From NCBI RefSeq assembly GCF_900176115.1, contig NZ_FWWR01000009.1, positions 124,001 to 188,000 on the forward strand: DNA of 64,000 bases, in the 5' to 3' direction. The first letter of the stretch is position 1. The number at the start of each line of letters is the position of its first letter. The notes beneath the pieces were generated by a model. That model saw only the letters and a list, made by a program, of their open reading frames with translations, ran no database searches and had not been told where the DNA came from. Source of the stretch: Peptoniphilus asaccharolyticus DSM 20463 (GTDB taxonomy: Bacteria; Bacillota; Clostridia; Tissierellales; Peptoniphilaceae). Positions 43,971 through 52,437 of this stretch are shown here, piece by piece. The translations under genes and the position numbers were made by a program.

Positions 43971-44789
43971 TTGAAATCGTATGCGAAAATAAATTTATCT
44001 TTAGATGTTGTATCAAAGAGAGAAGATGGATACCACAATATTGCAAGTATAATGCAGAGAATAGATATATATGATGAGATGGAAATAGAAAAATCTGAAA
44101 AATTTAATTTTGATTCAGATATGGAATTGCCTGAAGAAAATACAGTTACAAAAGCATATAGAGTGCTTACTGAATACATGGAAAGAGATTTGCCGGTTAG
44201 TGTAAAGTTACATAAGAATATACCTACAGGAGCGGGGCTTGCTGGTGGATCTGCTAATGCAGCAACTCTATTTGAGGAGATAAATAGAATATATGATTTG
44301 AATTTAAGTACAGATGATCTTAGAAAACTTGGAGTAAAAGTTGGGGCAGATGTTCCTTTTATGATAGGTGGGGAAACTGCACTATGCGAGGGTATAGGAG
44401 ACTTGATTACTGATTTAGATATAAATTTTTCTAAGTTGAAAGCTCTTATTATAAATCCGGGTTTTGAAATTAGTTCAAAAGAAGTCTATTCACAAATGAA
44501 TATAAGAGATGAGAGAATAGATTTTAAATCTTTAGAAATGTCTTTAAAAAATGGGAATTTAACAGAAATTTCTAAATATCTTAGAAATGATATGGAAAAT
44601 GTTGTGTTTAAAAAATATAAAGAAGTGGAAAATATAAAAGAAGAGCTGTTGAAACACACACAATCGGCACTTATGAGTGGCTCCGGCTCTACAGTATATG
44701 GACTATTTGATAATGAAGATGATTTAAAAAAAGCTTATGATAAATTTAAAAAGCTCTATAAAAATACTTACATGGTGAATTTAATATAA
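43971..44789 (+). CDS. ispE: 4-diphosphocytidyl-2-C-methyl-D-erythritol kinase
   Basis: A 272-aa GHMP kinase of the MEP isoprenoid pathway. N-terminal motif SYAKINLSLDVVSKREDGYHNI, ATP-binding PTGAGLAGGSANAA and C-terminal SGSGSTVYGLF are diagnostic. The start is TTG 43971 behind AGAGGTGGAG; the longer frame from 43941 overlaps the -10 box. It overlaps the next gene by one base. Slightly shorter than the usual 280-290 aa. Confidence 0.93.
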   Translation: MKSYAKINLSLDVVSKREDGYHNIASIMQRIDIYDEMEIEKSEKFNFDSDMELPEENTVTKAYRVLTEYMERDLPVSVKLHKNIPTGAGLAGGSANAATLFEEINRIYDLNLSTDDLRKLGVKVGADVPFMIGGETALCEGIGDLITDLDINFSKLKALIINPGFEISSKEVYSQMNIRDERIDFKSLEMSLKNGNLTEISKYLRNDMENVVFKKYKEVENIKEELLKHTQSALMSGSGSTVYGLFDNEDDLKKAYDKFKKLYKNTYMVNLI

Positions 44790-45406
44790 TGATTTATATA
44801 GTTGATGACTCAATAGGGGCACTTGTCTTTTTAAAGCAGTGCAATGTGGGAGGCAATGTCATAATAGACAACTTATACTTTCCACTGGCTATGATGCCAA
44901 ATACAATTAAATATAGAATTGATTTGATTGAAGAGAATGTTAAAGGGAATATTCTCTGCACTAATCCATCTATGGCAATTTATTTTAAAAATGCTATAAC
45001 AGGACTTGAAAAATTTTATGAAGATTTTGAAAGAAACCCAGGTACTGTTCTATCAAATAAGATTTTTGCTGAAAAATTTGGTGGGATTGATGTTCAGGTT
45101 CTTGTCAATACGGTAGTTGATGGGAATATAAGTAGCTATGTGACTAAAAATCTATTGGATTCTTACATAGGTGATTCAACTATGGTGTATGTTATGGAAC
45201 CATGCATCCATTACTACAGAGAGTATATGGAAAAATCTTATCCGAATGTGAAATTTAAATTCTTATTTGACTATATAGCTGATGAGATGGGAGAGGTCAA
45301 CACAAAGTCTAAATACTATGTAACTGGGAATAGGAGAGGTTTTTATATTGGAGCAGAGGAATTACTGGGAGGTAATTATGCCTCTATTAGGAGACTTAAA
45401 TGGTAG
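44789..45406 (+). CDS. Unrecognised protein resembling a divergent glutamate/aspartate racemase
   Basis: A 205-aa protein with no clear family. The spacing of features recalls MurI: VDDSIGALVFLK near the start (cf. FDSGIGGLTVL), ILCTNPSMAIYF (cf. IACNTASA) and VMEPCIHYYREYM (cf. LGCTHYPLL), so Asp, two Cys and His positions might be kept. But it is about 60 aa shorter and most other racemase residues are lacking. ATG 44789 overlaps ispE's end, and the next gene overlaps its end, so all belong to one operon. The racemase idea is inference. Confidence 0.4.
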   Translation: MIYIVDDSIGALVFLKQCNVGGNVIIDNLYFPLAMMPNTIKYRIDLIEENVKGNILCTNPSMAIYFKNAITGLEKFYEDFERNPGTVLSNKIFAEKFGGIDVQVLVNTVVDGNISSYVTKNLLDSYIGDSTMVYVMEPCIHYYREYMEKSYPNVKFKFLFDYIADEMGEVNTKSKYYVTGNRRGFYIGAEELLGGNYASIRRLKW

Positions 45407-45768
45407 AGATAGATGAGTTTCAAGAGATTCTTGAAGAATTATATGAGGAATTACCTGAAGAAATATACGAGGGTTTAAATGGTGGTATAATTCTTGAGGA
45501 AGAGTGTAAGTATTATGAAAATGAATTTGGACTTATATGTCTTGGAGTATATGAAAGAGGTATGCTTGGAAGATGTATAAGAATATACTACGGTTCTTTT
45601 ATGAATATGTACTCTTGGTATGGTAGAGAAGATTTAAAAAATGAAGTTAGAAAAACTATGCACCATGAGTTGACACACCATATAGAATTTTTAGCCAAAG
45701 ATAATGATTTAGAAATAGAGGATATAGAATTTTTAAAAAATTATAGAGAAAGTAAGGAGAATGGATGA
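45400..45768 (+). CDS. Minimal zincin-type metallopeptidase
   Basis: A 122-aa acidic protein with the zinc motif [10 protein letters not shown] (HExxH). It also shows the preceding conserved [11 protein letters not shown] strand of the small Zn-protease family related to PF06262. The length is normal for this minimal family. ATG 45400 lies in the end of the preceding gene, and its own end overlaps the J-protein gene by 4 bp. Function and substrate unknown; the family is widespread in Gram-positive bacteria. Confidence 0.75.
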   Translation: MVEIDEFQEILEELYEELPEEIYEGLNGGIILEEECKYYENEFGLICLGVYERGMLGRCIRIYYGSFMNMYSWYGREDLKNEVRKTMHHELTHHIEFLAKDNDLEIEDIEFLKNYRESKENG

Positions 45769-46598
45769 ATAAAGTAGTCGGTTATTTTTATAAGACAATA
45801 GGCACTGTTATAGATTACACCTTACAGGGTTTGATATACATATTTACTGTGCTTGTGAATGTCTTTTCGTCAATAAAGCAACTGTTTGGGTTGTTGTTTT
45901 CAGCAGCTGGATGTTTAGTATTCTTTTTCATATTGAATCCATTTATATTGGCAACAATTATTAGAAGTCCGATATTTTGGGTTGGAGTGTTGTCTCTTAT
46001 AGTTCCGATAATAGGGACTATAGCTGTGAGTTATTTAAAATACATTCATTATATGGCGACGGAATATTTCTATGACAAGGCAGATTTCCACATTCTTGGC
46101 AGAACTGCTGCTTATAAGAGAATGGAAGATTATGGTGCTAAGTATAGAGAAAATCTTGAAAGAGAGAGACTAAAAAGAGAGCAAGAGAGAAGAAAGAGAC
46201 AAGAGGAAGAGTTCAGAAGACAGTTCGGAGATTTTGGAACTGGCGGGAATCAATGGGGAAGTTGGACTTTTGGTTCATTTGAAGATTTTGAACAATTTTT
46301 TGGTCAAGCCCAAAGCGGTGGTTATTACAATGGCTATGGACAACAAGGTAGCTATCAAAATCAAAGCTACCAAGCTCCAAACTCTTTTAAAAATCAATAT
46401 GAAGCAGCTTGTGATATGTTAGGAGTGCCTTACACTGCTGATAAATATGAAATAAAGTTGAGCTATAGAAAGATGGCGAAACTTTACCATCCAGATTTAA
46501 ACAAAGCAGAAGATGCTGCTGAGAAATTTAAACAGATAAATAATGCTTATGAATTTTTAAGCGATGATAATATTGTGAGGTATAAGAATTTACATTGA
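45765..46598 (+). CDS. Membrane-anchored J-domain protein
   Basis: A 277-aa protein with an unusual order. Two to three membrane helices at about 12-90 are followed by a charged coiled coil (about 120-150, rich in [14 protein letters not shown]) and a Gly/Phe/Gln-rich linker (about 150-205). A complete J domain lies at the C-terminus (about 212-277) with the HPD motif in [12 protein letters not shown] 45765 follows AAGGAG. The C-terminal J domain on a membrane tether would recruit DnaK to the inner face of the membrane. It overlaps genes on both sides. Confidence 0.8.
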   Translation: MNKVVGYFYKTIGTVIDYTLQGLIYIFTVLVNVFSSIKQLFGLLFSAAGCLVFFFILNPFILATIIRSPIFWVGVLSLIVPIIGTIAVSYLKYIHYMATEYFYDKADFHILGRTAAYKRMEDYGAKYRENLERERLKREQERRKRQEEEFRRQFGDFGTGGNQWGSWTFGSFEDFEQFFGQAQSGGYYNGYGQQGSYQNQSYQAPNSFKNQYEAACDMLGVPYTADKYEIKLSYRKMAKLYHPDLNKAEDAAEKFKQINNAYEFLSDDNIVRYKNLH

Positions 46599-47236
46599 AA
46601 CCAAAACAAAATTACAATCTTTTAATGGAACAAGAACTAAAAAAATTAGATCATAGACCAAAACTTTTGTTACACGTTTGTTGTGCGCCGTGTTCATCTG
46701 CTGTCATAGAGAGAATGGTAAACTATTGCGATATATGCGTGTTGTTTTACAATCCAAATATGGACTCTGAAATGGAGTTTATAAGACGAGCTGAAGAACT
46801 AAATAGGTTAGTGAGTGAGTCGGGCTGGAGTGTGGATGTGGCGGTATTAGAATATGACCATAGCGAGTTTTTAGAGATAGCAAATGGGCTTGAAGATGCA
46901 CCAGAGGGCGGAGCAAGATGTATGAAATGTTATAGACAACGTCTTGAAGAAACTGCCAAGTATGCAGCAGAAAATGGTTTTGAATATTTTACTACCACGC
47001 TTTCAATAAGCCCTTATAAAAATGCTGAAGCACTTAATTTAATTGGGAAGTCGTTGGAAGAAAAGTATAATGTGAAATATTTGTATTCAGATTTTAAAAA
47101 GAAAAATGGTTTTAAACGTTCAACAGAACTTTCAGATGAGTATGGTTTATATAGACAAGATTATTGTGGATGTGAGTTTTCTAAAGAAGAGAGAGAAGCT
47201 GAATTGAAAAAACAATGTTCTGTTTGTGAAGAATAA
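46595..47236 (+). CDS. queH: Epoxyqueuosine reductase QueH
   Basis: A 213-aa QueH (DUF208), which reduces epoxyqueuosine to queuosine in tRNA anticodons, in place of QueG. It has the paired cysteines [26 protein letters not shown], and the final YCGCEFS; these bind iron-sulfur and metal. N-terminal [13 protein letters not shown] is conserved, so TTG 46595 (overlapping the previous stop) is preferred to ATG 46625. It is the last gene of the operon. Confidence 0.92.
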   Translation: MKPKQNYNLLMEQELKKLDHRPKLLLHVCCAPCSSAVIERMVNYCDICVLFYNPNMDSEMEFIRRAEELNRLVSESGWSVDVAVLEYDHSEFLEIANGLEDAPEGGARCMKCYRQRLEETAKYAAENGFEYFTTTLSISPYKNAEALNLIGKSLEEKYNVKYLYSDFKKKNGFKRSTELSDEYGLYRQDYCGCEFSKEEREAELKKQCSVCEE

Positions 47237-47238
47237 TA

Positions 47239-47268
47239 AAAATCGGAGGCGTATGTCTCCGATTTTTT
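47239..47268 (+). terminator. Terminator of the ispE-queH operon
   Basis: AAAATCGGAG (47239-47248) with CTCCGATTTT (47257-47266), 8-nt loop, T-run. Confidence 0.88.
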
Positions 47269-47285
47269 ATATTATTATAAAATTA

Positions 47286-47690
47286 TTAATGTTTTCGAAA
47301 ATGATGTAGGGATTTTTTGAAATCAATTTTGAGAGTTTTATTTGTTTCTATTTGTGGATCGTACCATTCAAGCAATACAGTATCCTCATCGTACCATTCT
47401 TTCACATTTACTTGAAAACAAGGATATTCAAAAAAGAATTTAATTTCATTTTCATTTTCATCCAAAGAACTATATGTTCCAACTACAGAATCATGACTTA
47501 ATGATCCTCCATTTTTTAAGTAAAAGTTAATAACATTTTTTCGATTTGGAGAAGAATAAGAACCTATAATATTTTCAGGATCATATTCAACAAAAAATAT
47601 TATAGGACTGAGAAAATACAAATAAATTAGCGTAAAAAATAATATCGTAGTTGAAATGCCAATTAAAAATATTATATAGAATTTTTTCAT
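47286..47690 (-). CDS. DUF5412-like small membrane-anchored protein
   Basis: A 134-aa protein. One N-terminal membrane helix (IIFLIGISTTILFFTLIYLYFL) is followed by a beta-rich outer domain with SPNRKNVINFYLKNGGSLSHDSVVG, FFEYPC and a W-DEDTVLLEWYD ending. This pattern resembles DUF5412 proteins of Firmicutes. ATG 47690 with AGGAG upstream is chosen; the longer frame to 47759 would enter nnrD. It follows nnrD by about 50 bp on the same strand. Function unknown. Confidence 0.55.
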   Translation of the reverse strand: MKKFYIIFLIGISTTILFFTLIYLYFLSPIIFFVEYDPENIIGSYSSPNRKNVINFYLKNGGSLSHDSVVGTYSSLDENENEIKFFFEYPCFQVNVKEWYDEDTVLLEWYDPQIETNKTLKIDFKKSLHHFRKH

Positions 47691-47742
47691 CAATATCTCC
47701 TTTAAAATAAACCAATTAAATGATTTAATTTGAATTATATGT

Positions 47743-48597
47743 TTAATATAACTCTTCAATTCTAAAAACTTTATGTAAGTTGTTTATAATATCAGAAGCT
47801 ACGAGTGAATCCATACTGAAGGTATCAGCGGCGAAGTCTCCAGCCATTCCATGCATAAAAACTCCAAGCTTTGCAGCGTCAAATGAATCTATATTTCTTC
47901 CAAGGAGTGATGTTATTATGCCTGAGAGGACATCTCCTGAACCGGCAGTTGCCATTCCAGGGTTTCCGGATACATTCATATAGGTTTTATCTTTAGAGGC
48001 GACAATTGTATTGTGACCTTTTAGAACTAAAGTCACATCATATTCTTTTGTGAAGTTTTCTGCACATTCAACACGATTTTTGTTTATGTATTCGGGAGAT
48101 AGTCCTGTGAGTCTTGAAAATTCAACTGTGTGTGGAGTTAAAACAGTTGGGTATTTTCTTGACTTTAACAAATCAAGGTTTTTAGCCAACAAGTTTATAC
48201 CATCTGCATCTACTAAAAGTGATTTTTCAACAGATAGGACAGCTTTTAATATATCTTCTGATTGTTTTTCTGTTCCCATTCCAGGACCAACGCATAATGA
48301 ATTTAAATTTTCTAAAAATCCCATCATAGAATTTATATCGTCAAAACTTTTGGCAATTGGCTCAATGTATTTTAAAGTCATAATGTCTAAAATGTCTTTT
48401 GAAACAATATTGTATACAAGACCTGAACCTGTTCTAAGAGCGGCATTGCTAGCCAGATATGCAGAACCTGTCATTCCTTTTGAACCAGCTATGATTCCAA
48501 CTTTGCCATAGGTTCCCTTGTGTGAATTTGGATTTCTCTTTTTTAAAATTCCCTTAATTTCGTCAGGGATTGTATAAGATTCAAAAAATTTTTTCAT
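47743..48597 (-). CDS. nnrD: ADP-dependent NAD(P)H-hydrate dehydratase
   Basis: A 284-aa ribokinase-like enzyme that repairs hydrated NAD(P)H. It has GTYGKVGIIAGSKGMTGSAYLASNAALRTGSGLV, LTPHTVEFSRL, VLKGHNTIVA, and the catalytic GNPGMATAGSGDVLSG with the anion-hole/Asp motif. Only the dehydratase (C-terminal YjeF) domain is present; the epimerase (NnrE) domain is not fused as in many bacteria. ATG 48597 lies in AATATG after a GGTG ribosome site. It is transcribed away from asd. Confidence 0.9.
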   Translation of the reverse strand: MKKFFESYTIPDEIKGILKKRNPNSHKGTYGKVGIIAGSKGMTGSAYLASNAALRTGSGLVYNIVSKDILDIMTLKYIEPIAKSFDDINSMMGFLENLNSLCVGPGMGTEKQSEDILKAVLSVEKSLLVDADGINLLAKNLDLLKSRKYPTVLTPHTVEFSRLTGLSPEYINKNRVECAENFTKEYDVTLVLKGHNTIVASKDKTYMNVSGNPGMATAGSGDVLSGIITSLLGRNIDSFDAAKLGVFMHGMAGDFAADTFSMDSLVASDIINNLHKVFRIEELY

Positions 48598-48632
48598 ATT
48601 TCACCTACTTTAATCAATCATATCACAAGTAT

Positions 48633-48662
48633 ATAAAAAGAGGTTTGAGATATCTCAAACCT
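48633..48662 (-). terminator. Terminator of asd
   Basis: A perfect 22-bp palindrome at 48641-48662 (AGGTTTGAGAT and its complement), then CTTTTTAT on the minus strand, directly after the asd stop. Confidence 0.8.
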
Positions 48663-48893
48663 AAAGTTTATTTATGTTCAATTACATATTCAAGAATTTG
48701 GATGGCATTTAATGCGGCACCTTTTCTTGTGTTGTCTGAAACGCAGATGAAGTTGATTCCATTCTCTACGGAATAGTCACGTCTTATTCTTCCCACAAAG
48801 ACGTCATCTTTTCCAGTTGCTGTAAGAGGCATAGGATAGATGTTATTTTTAACATCATCTTCTAAAACTATACCATCTGAAATTTTAAACAGT

Positions 48894-50009
48894 GACGAAT
48901 TGTCAAATCAAATGCAACACCTATGGTAAGAGACCAAAAAGTTCTTCTTTAGGTGTTTTATATTTTATACATTTTCTAGGTCTATTATTCATTAAACTTA
49001 AGTTATAATTTAATTCATCAATATTCACTTCTGATAAATCCATACCCTTAGGATAAAACTCCCTCAAAAGTCCGTTACTATTTTCATTTGTACCTTTTTG
49101 CCATGCACAATAGGGATCACAAAAATAAGTTTTGCATCCTAATTCTTTTTCTATTTTCTCAAATTCTGAAAATTCTTTACCTCTATCAAAGGTTATTGTT
49201 TTTACTAATTCTTTTGGATAATCTTTTAATGCATTTATTATTGCTGGTGTTACGCTTTCCGACTTTCTATTTTCAACTAGGATTGCTATATAATATCTAG
49301 ATTTTCTTTCTGCTAAAGTTACGAAACAACATCTACTTTTCCTTTTATGATCTAATCTGCCTGATTCCACTGTATCTGCTTCCCAGTGGCCTAATTCTTG
49401 CCTTCTGTATATCTCTTTAGGTCTTTTCTTAATTGTTCTACCTTTATCATTGAATTTTCCTCTTTTTTCTGCTGGCCTTTTAAATTTAGCTTTTCTTCTC
49501 AAATTTTTCATACTAGTTTTTGGCAGCTTTTTGGCGTGTATCATTCTATATATCGTTGATGTAGATGGTAATTCATGAATCTCATTTGTGTTTCTATTTG
49601 ATATTTGTTCAGGGGACCAATGTTCGTTAATCTTTACAGTTAAATAATCAATAACATCTTTAGAAAATTTACTTTTTCTATGGCAGTCTTTTCTTCTATC
49701 AATATATTTATCATTTGCCTTTATCGGAAAGTACTTAGTGTAACTTCCCCTACTAACTTTTATCTTAGATGAATTTCTTTTAATTTCTCTAGATATTGTA
49801 CTAGGTGACCTTTTAAGTGCTTGTGCAATTTTCCTTATACTCATTCCTAAATTTAAAAATTGGTAAATACAAGATCTTTCTTCTATGGTAAGATGGTTAT
49901 AGCTCATAGTTAATCACTCCTTTTAATATGTTTTGTTTGGTCACTTACATATTAACACAGCTGATTAGCTATGAGTTTATTTATGTTGCACTTGTTATGA
50001 TAAATTATC
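48894..50009 (-). mobile_element. IS30-family insertion sequence, copy 2 (1116 bp), inside asd
   Basis: Same length and ends as copy 1, inverted. The 4-bp repeat CAGT flanks it (48890-48893 and 50010-50013). Confidence 0.95.
48921..49907 (-). CDS. IS30-family transposase (copy 2, intact)
   Basis: A 328-aa protein identical to the transposase of copy 1: N-terminal HTH, and DDE residues in GHWEADTVE, TFDRGKEF and GTNENSNG. AAGGAG precedes ATG 49907. Transcribed in the same direction as asd. Confidence 0.95.
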   Translation of the reverse strand: MSYNHLTIEERSCIYQFLNLGMSIRKIAQALKRSPSTISREIKRNSSKIKVSRGSYTKYFPIKANDKYIDRRKDCHRKSKFSKDVIDYLTVKINEHWSPEQISNRNTNEIHELPSTSTIYRMIHAKKLPKTSMKNLRRKAKFKRPAEKRGKFNDKGRTIKKRPKEIYRRQELGHWEADTVESGRLDHKRKSRCCFVTLAERKSRYYIAILVENRKSESVTPAIINALKDYPKELVKTITFDRGKEFSEFEKIEKELGCKTYFCDPYCAWQKGTNENSNGLLREFYPKGMDLSEVNIDELNYNLSLMNNRPRKCIKYKTPKEELFGLLP

Positions 50010-50873
50010 CAGTTCAAAAATTTGTTCTATTTCAAAAGGCTTTTCTGTTTCAACAACTATGTTTACCATATGACTTTCAAAAACTGGTATTCTAACAGCA
50101 GTTGCAGTTATTTTTAGAGAGTCATCAGATAGAATCTTACGACTTTCATTAACCATCTTAAGTTCTTCTTTAGAATATCCATCTTCAACAAAATCATCTA
50201 TATGTGGAATTGCATTGTGTGATATTTGATAAGGATAAAAATTATTTTTTCCGCCCCAGTCTCCTAATTTTAAATCGTCAATTCCATTTATGCCACTTCC
50301 TGCAACAGCTTGATAAGTAGTGTATATAATTCTCTTTATTCCAAAGTTTTTATAAATTGGGTTAAGAGCAACTACAGATTGTATTGTAGAGCAATTAGGA
50401 TTTGAAATAATACCATTTGCTTTTAGAGCCTCTTCTGGATTTATTTCGGGTACCACAAGAGGAACTTCGGGGTCCATTCTAAAAGCTGAGGAATTGTCTA
50501 CAACTGTTATTCCGTTTTCAGCAGCTAATTTAACATAGATTTTCGCAAGTGGAGAATCAAGTGCTGAAAGAGCGTAGTTGATATTATTATTTAATAAGTT
50601 TTCTTCATTAAGTTCAAGTATTGCATATTTTTCACCTTTAAAATATAAATCTTGACCAGCAGAATTTTTTGAAGCAAAGAAGAATATATTATCAAATTTA
50701 AAATTTCTCTCAGCTAAAATTCTTCTCATTTTTTGTCCGACAAGGCCTGTCGCACCAAGTATTGCTAAATTTATCATCTATTTCCTCCCGTCTTTTTAAG
50801 TATTTTAGCATTATAATAAGCATTTTTCAATACATCATATTAATTAAGTTATACTTATAATTAAAATGCATGG

Positions 50874-50879
50874 TATAAT
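50874..50879 (+). promoter_or_regulatory. Extended -10 promoter of hom
   Basis: TGGTATAAT (hexamer 50874-50879) 25 bp before the start; the -35 is weak. It is divergent from asd. Confidence 0.5.
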
Positions 50880-50904
50880 AAATCGAAAAGAGAAGGTGAT
50901 AGAA

Positions 50905-52074
50905 ATGATCAATATAGCATTTTTAGGATATGGTACTGTTGCACATGGTGCTTACAATATAATTAATAAAAAGAAAAGTGAAATTAAAGCCATTCTTGGA
51001 GAAGAAGTGGTTGTTAAAAAAATTTTAAAACGTAACACAAATGGAGTTACAGAAGATGGCAGAGATATTTTCACTTCTGACTATAATGAAATCTTAGAGG
51101 ATGGAGAAATAAGCTTGGTGGTTGAGATGACTGGCGATTTAAAGGCTAGTTATGAATATATATCACAGGCATTTAAACATAAAAAACACGTTGTTTCAGC
51201 AAATAAGGCGGTGGTGAGTGAATATTTTAATGAGTTGCACTCTCTTGCCTATGAAAATGGAGTATCTTTTCTATATGAAGCGGCTGTTGGAGGGAGTATA
51301 CCTATAGTTACTCCGCTTATGAACCAAGTTATTCTAAATAAGGTAAACAGAATAAGAGGAATTCTAAACGGGACTTCAAATTACTTGTTGAGTAGAATGT
51401 ATGATGATGGAATCTCATATTTAGATGTTTTAAAAGATGCTCAAGACCTAGGTTATGCTGAAAGTGACCCTTATGATGACGTTGAAGGCGTGGACACTCT
51501 TAGAAAACTTGCAATTTTATCTACCATAGCTTTTAAGGGTGTTGTGAAAAACCAAGATATTTTGAGATTTGGAATTTCAAATATAAAAGATGTGGATATA
51601 AAATATTTAAAAAATAAAAATTTAAAAATAAAACTTATGGCAAAAAGTGTGCTTAAAGAAAATAAATTTTCAGCTGTAGTTGAGCCTGTAATTTTGAATT
51701 CAAATGATAAGTTATACAATATAGATGGCGCAGACAACAGTGTTGAAATTTTTGGAGAAAACTATTCATCTTTAGTATTCGCCGGAGAGGGAGCGGGTAG
51801 TTTGCCGACAGGAAATGCAATAGTGACTGATATAGTTGATATATTGAGAGGTGTAGCTTTAAAAGTTCAAACCACAGAAAAGATAGTATGTAAAAATCAA
51901 ATAGAGTCTGAATACTATGTGAGAGTGCCTAAAGATTTTAAATTCAACGAAAAGGTGAGTTCAGAGGAACTAATTGGGGAATATAAAATATTGAGAACTG
52001 AAAAAATTGATAGAAACAATTTACTCAATATATTATCTTGTGAAGATTATTTTATAGCGAGGTATGAAATTTAA
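50905..52074 (+). CDS. hom: Homoserine dehydrogenase
   Basis: A 389-aa enzyme that reduces aspartate semialdehyde to homoserine (threonine/methionine branch). NAD(P)-binding INIAFLGYGTVAHGAY at the N-terminus, VVSANKAVVSEY, the signature LYEAAVGGSIPIV with RGILNGTSNYLLSRM, and DAQDLGYAESDPYDDVEGVD. The C-terminal ACT domain of long enzymes is short or absent, so feedback by threonine may be weak. ATG 50905 after AGAAGGTGA is preferred to ATG 50866. Its substrate would come from Asd, whose gene next door is interrupted. Confidence 0.93.
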   Translation: MINIAFLGYGTVAHGAYNIINKKKSEIKAILGEEVVVKKILKRNTNGVTEDGRDIFTSDYNEILEDGEISLVVEMTGDLKASYEYISQAFKHKKHVVSANKAVVSEYFNELHSLAYENGVSFLYEAAVGGSIPIVTPLMNQVILNKVNRIRGILNGTSNYLLSRMYDDGISYLDVLKDAQDLGYAESDPYDDVEGVDTLRKLAILSTIAFKGVVKNQDILRFGISNIKDVDIKYLKNKNLKIKLMAKSVLKENKFSAVVEPVILNSNDKLYNIDGADNSVEIFGENYSSLVFAGEGAGSLPTGNAIVTDIVDILRGVALKVQTTEKIVCKNQIESEYYVRVPKDFKFNEKVSSEELIGEYKILRTEKIDRNNLLNILSCEDYFIARYEI

Positions 52075-52091
52075 AATTCTGGAGAGATAAG

Positions 52092-52436
52092 ATGGAAATA
52101 ACAAAAGAGGCAATAGATTATTTAAACAAAAATGGAGCAGACTATGTGGTTATAAATTCAAATATATCCTCTAATAGAGTTGCATCTTGCTGTGCGGCGG
52201 TAAATCCTAAGTTTGAAATAGTAGTTAGCTTTGGAGCGGGAAGTCTTGAAGAAGAGAGATACAATCTTAAGCAATATCAGGACAAAAAAATTTACATTGG
52301 CAAGAAGGCGGAAAAAGTTATAGGCGAAAATTTCAAAATAGGATTGAAAAAGAGTCTGTTTAGCAAGAAATTGGTCTTAGAAAATTTTGAGGAAATAGAT
52401 TTGAATTGCCTTGAAGATATGAATGAGAGGGGATAA
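52092..52436 (+). CDS. CC/Se-motif family protein
   Basis: A 114-aa protein beginning MEITKEAIDYLNKNGADYVVI and carrying adjacent cysteines in VASCCAAVNPKFEIVVSFG, then an IYIGKKAEK strand and a C-terminal helix-strand. This layout fits the small CC/Se motif family, whose relatives sometimes have selenocysteine at the second Cys and are related to HesB/IscA folds; here both are Cys (TGC TGT). ATG 52092 follows GGAGAGA. Overlap and spacing link it with the dehydrogenase after it. Biochemical role unknown. Confidence 0.6.
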   Translation: MEITKEAIDYLNKNGADYVVINSNISSNRVASCCAAVNPKFEIVVSFGAGSLEEERYNLKQYQDKKIYIGKKAEKVIGENFKIGLKKSLFSKKLVLENFEEIDLNCLEDMNERG

Positions 52437-52437
52437 T

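Larger units (their letters stand above)
48668..50777 (-). pseudogene. asd: Aspartate-semialdehyde dehydrogenase gene interrupted by IS30 copy 2
   Basis: N-terminal part 50777-50010 (256 codons) shows the NADP-binding LGATGLVGQKM, the catalytic Cys in ISNPNCSTIQ, and the AVAGSGINGIDDL region. The C-terminal part 48889-48668 (IYPMPLTATGKDDVFVGRIRRDYS onward, 73 residues) resumes after the IS. Removing the IS and one copy of the CAGT target repeat restores a single frame of 329 aa, the normal length, so the insertion is the only defect. As found, the protein would end ELDNLS shortly after entering the IS and lack the last quarter, so it should be inactive. Asd feeds lysine/DAP, threonine and methionine. 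Confidence 0.93.

Noticed and set aside
8479-50009. IS30 copies 1 and 2 in inverted orientation as a composite transposon
   Set aside because: The 39 kb between them is mostly housekeeping genes and each copy has its own target duplication, so they inserted independently.
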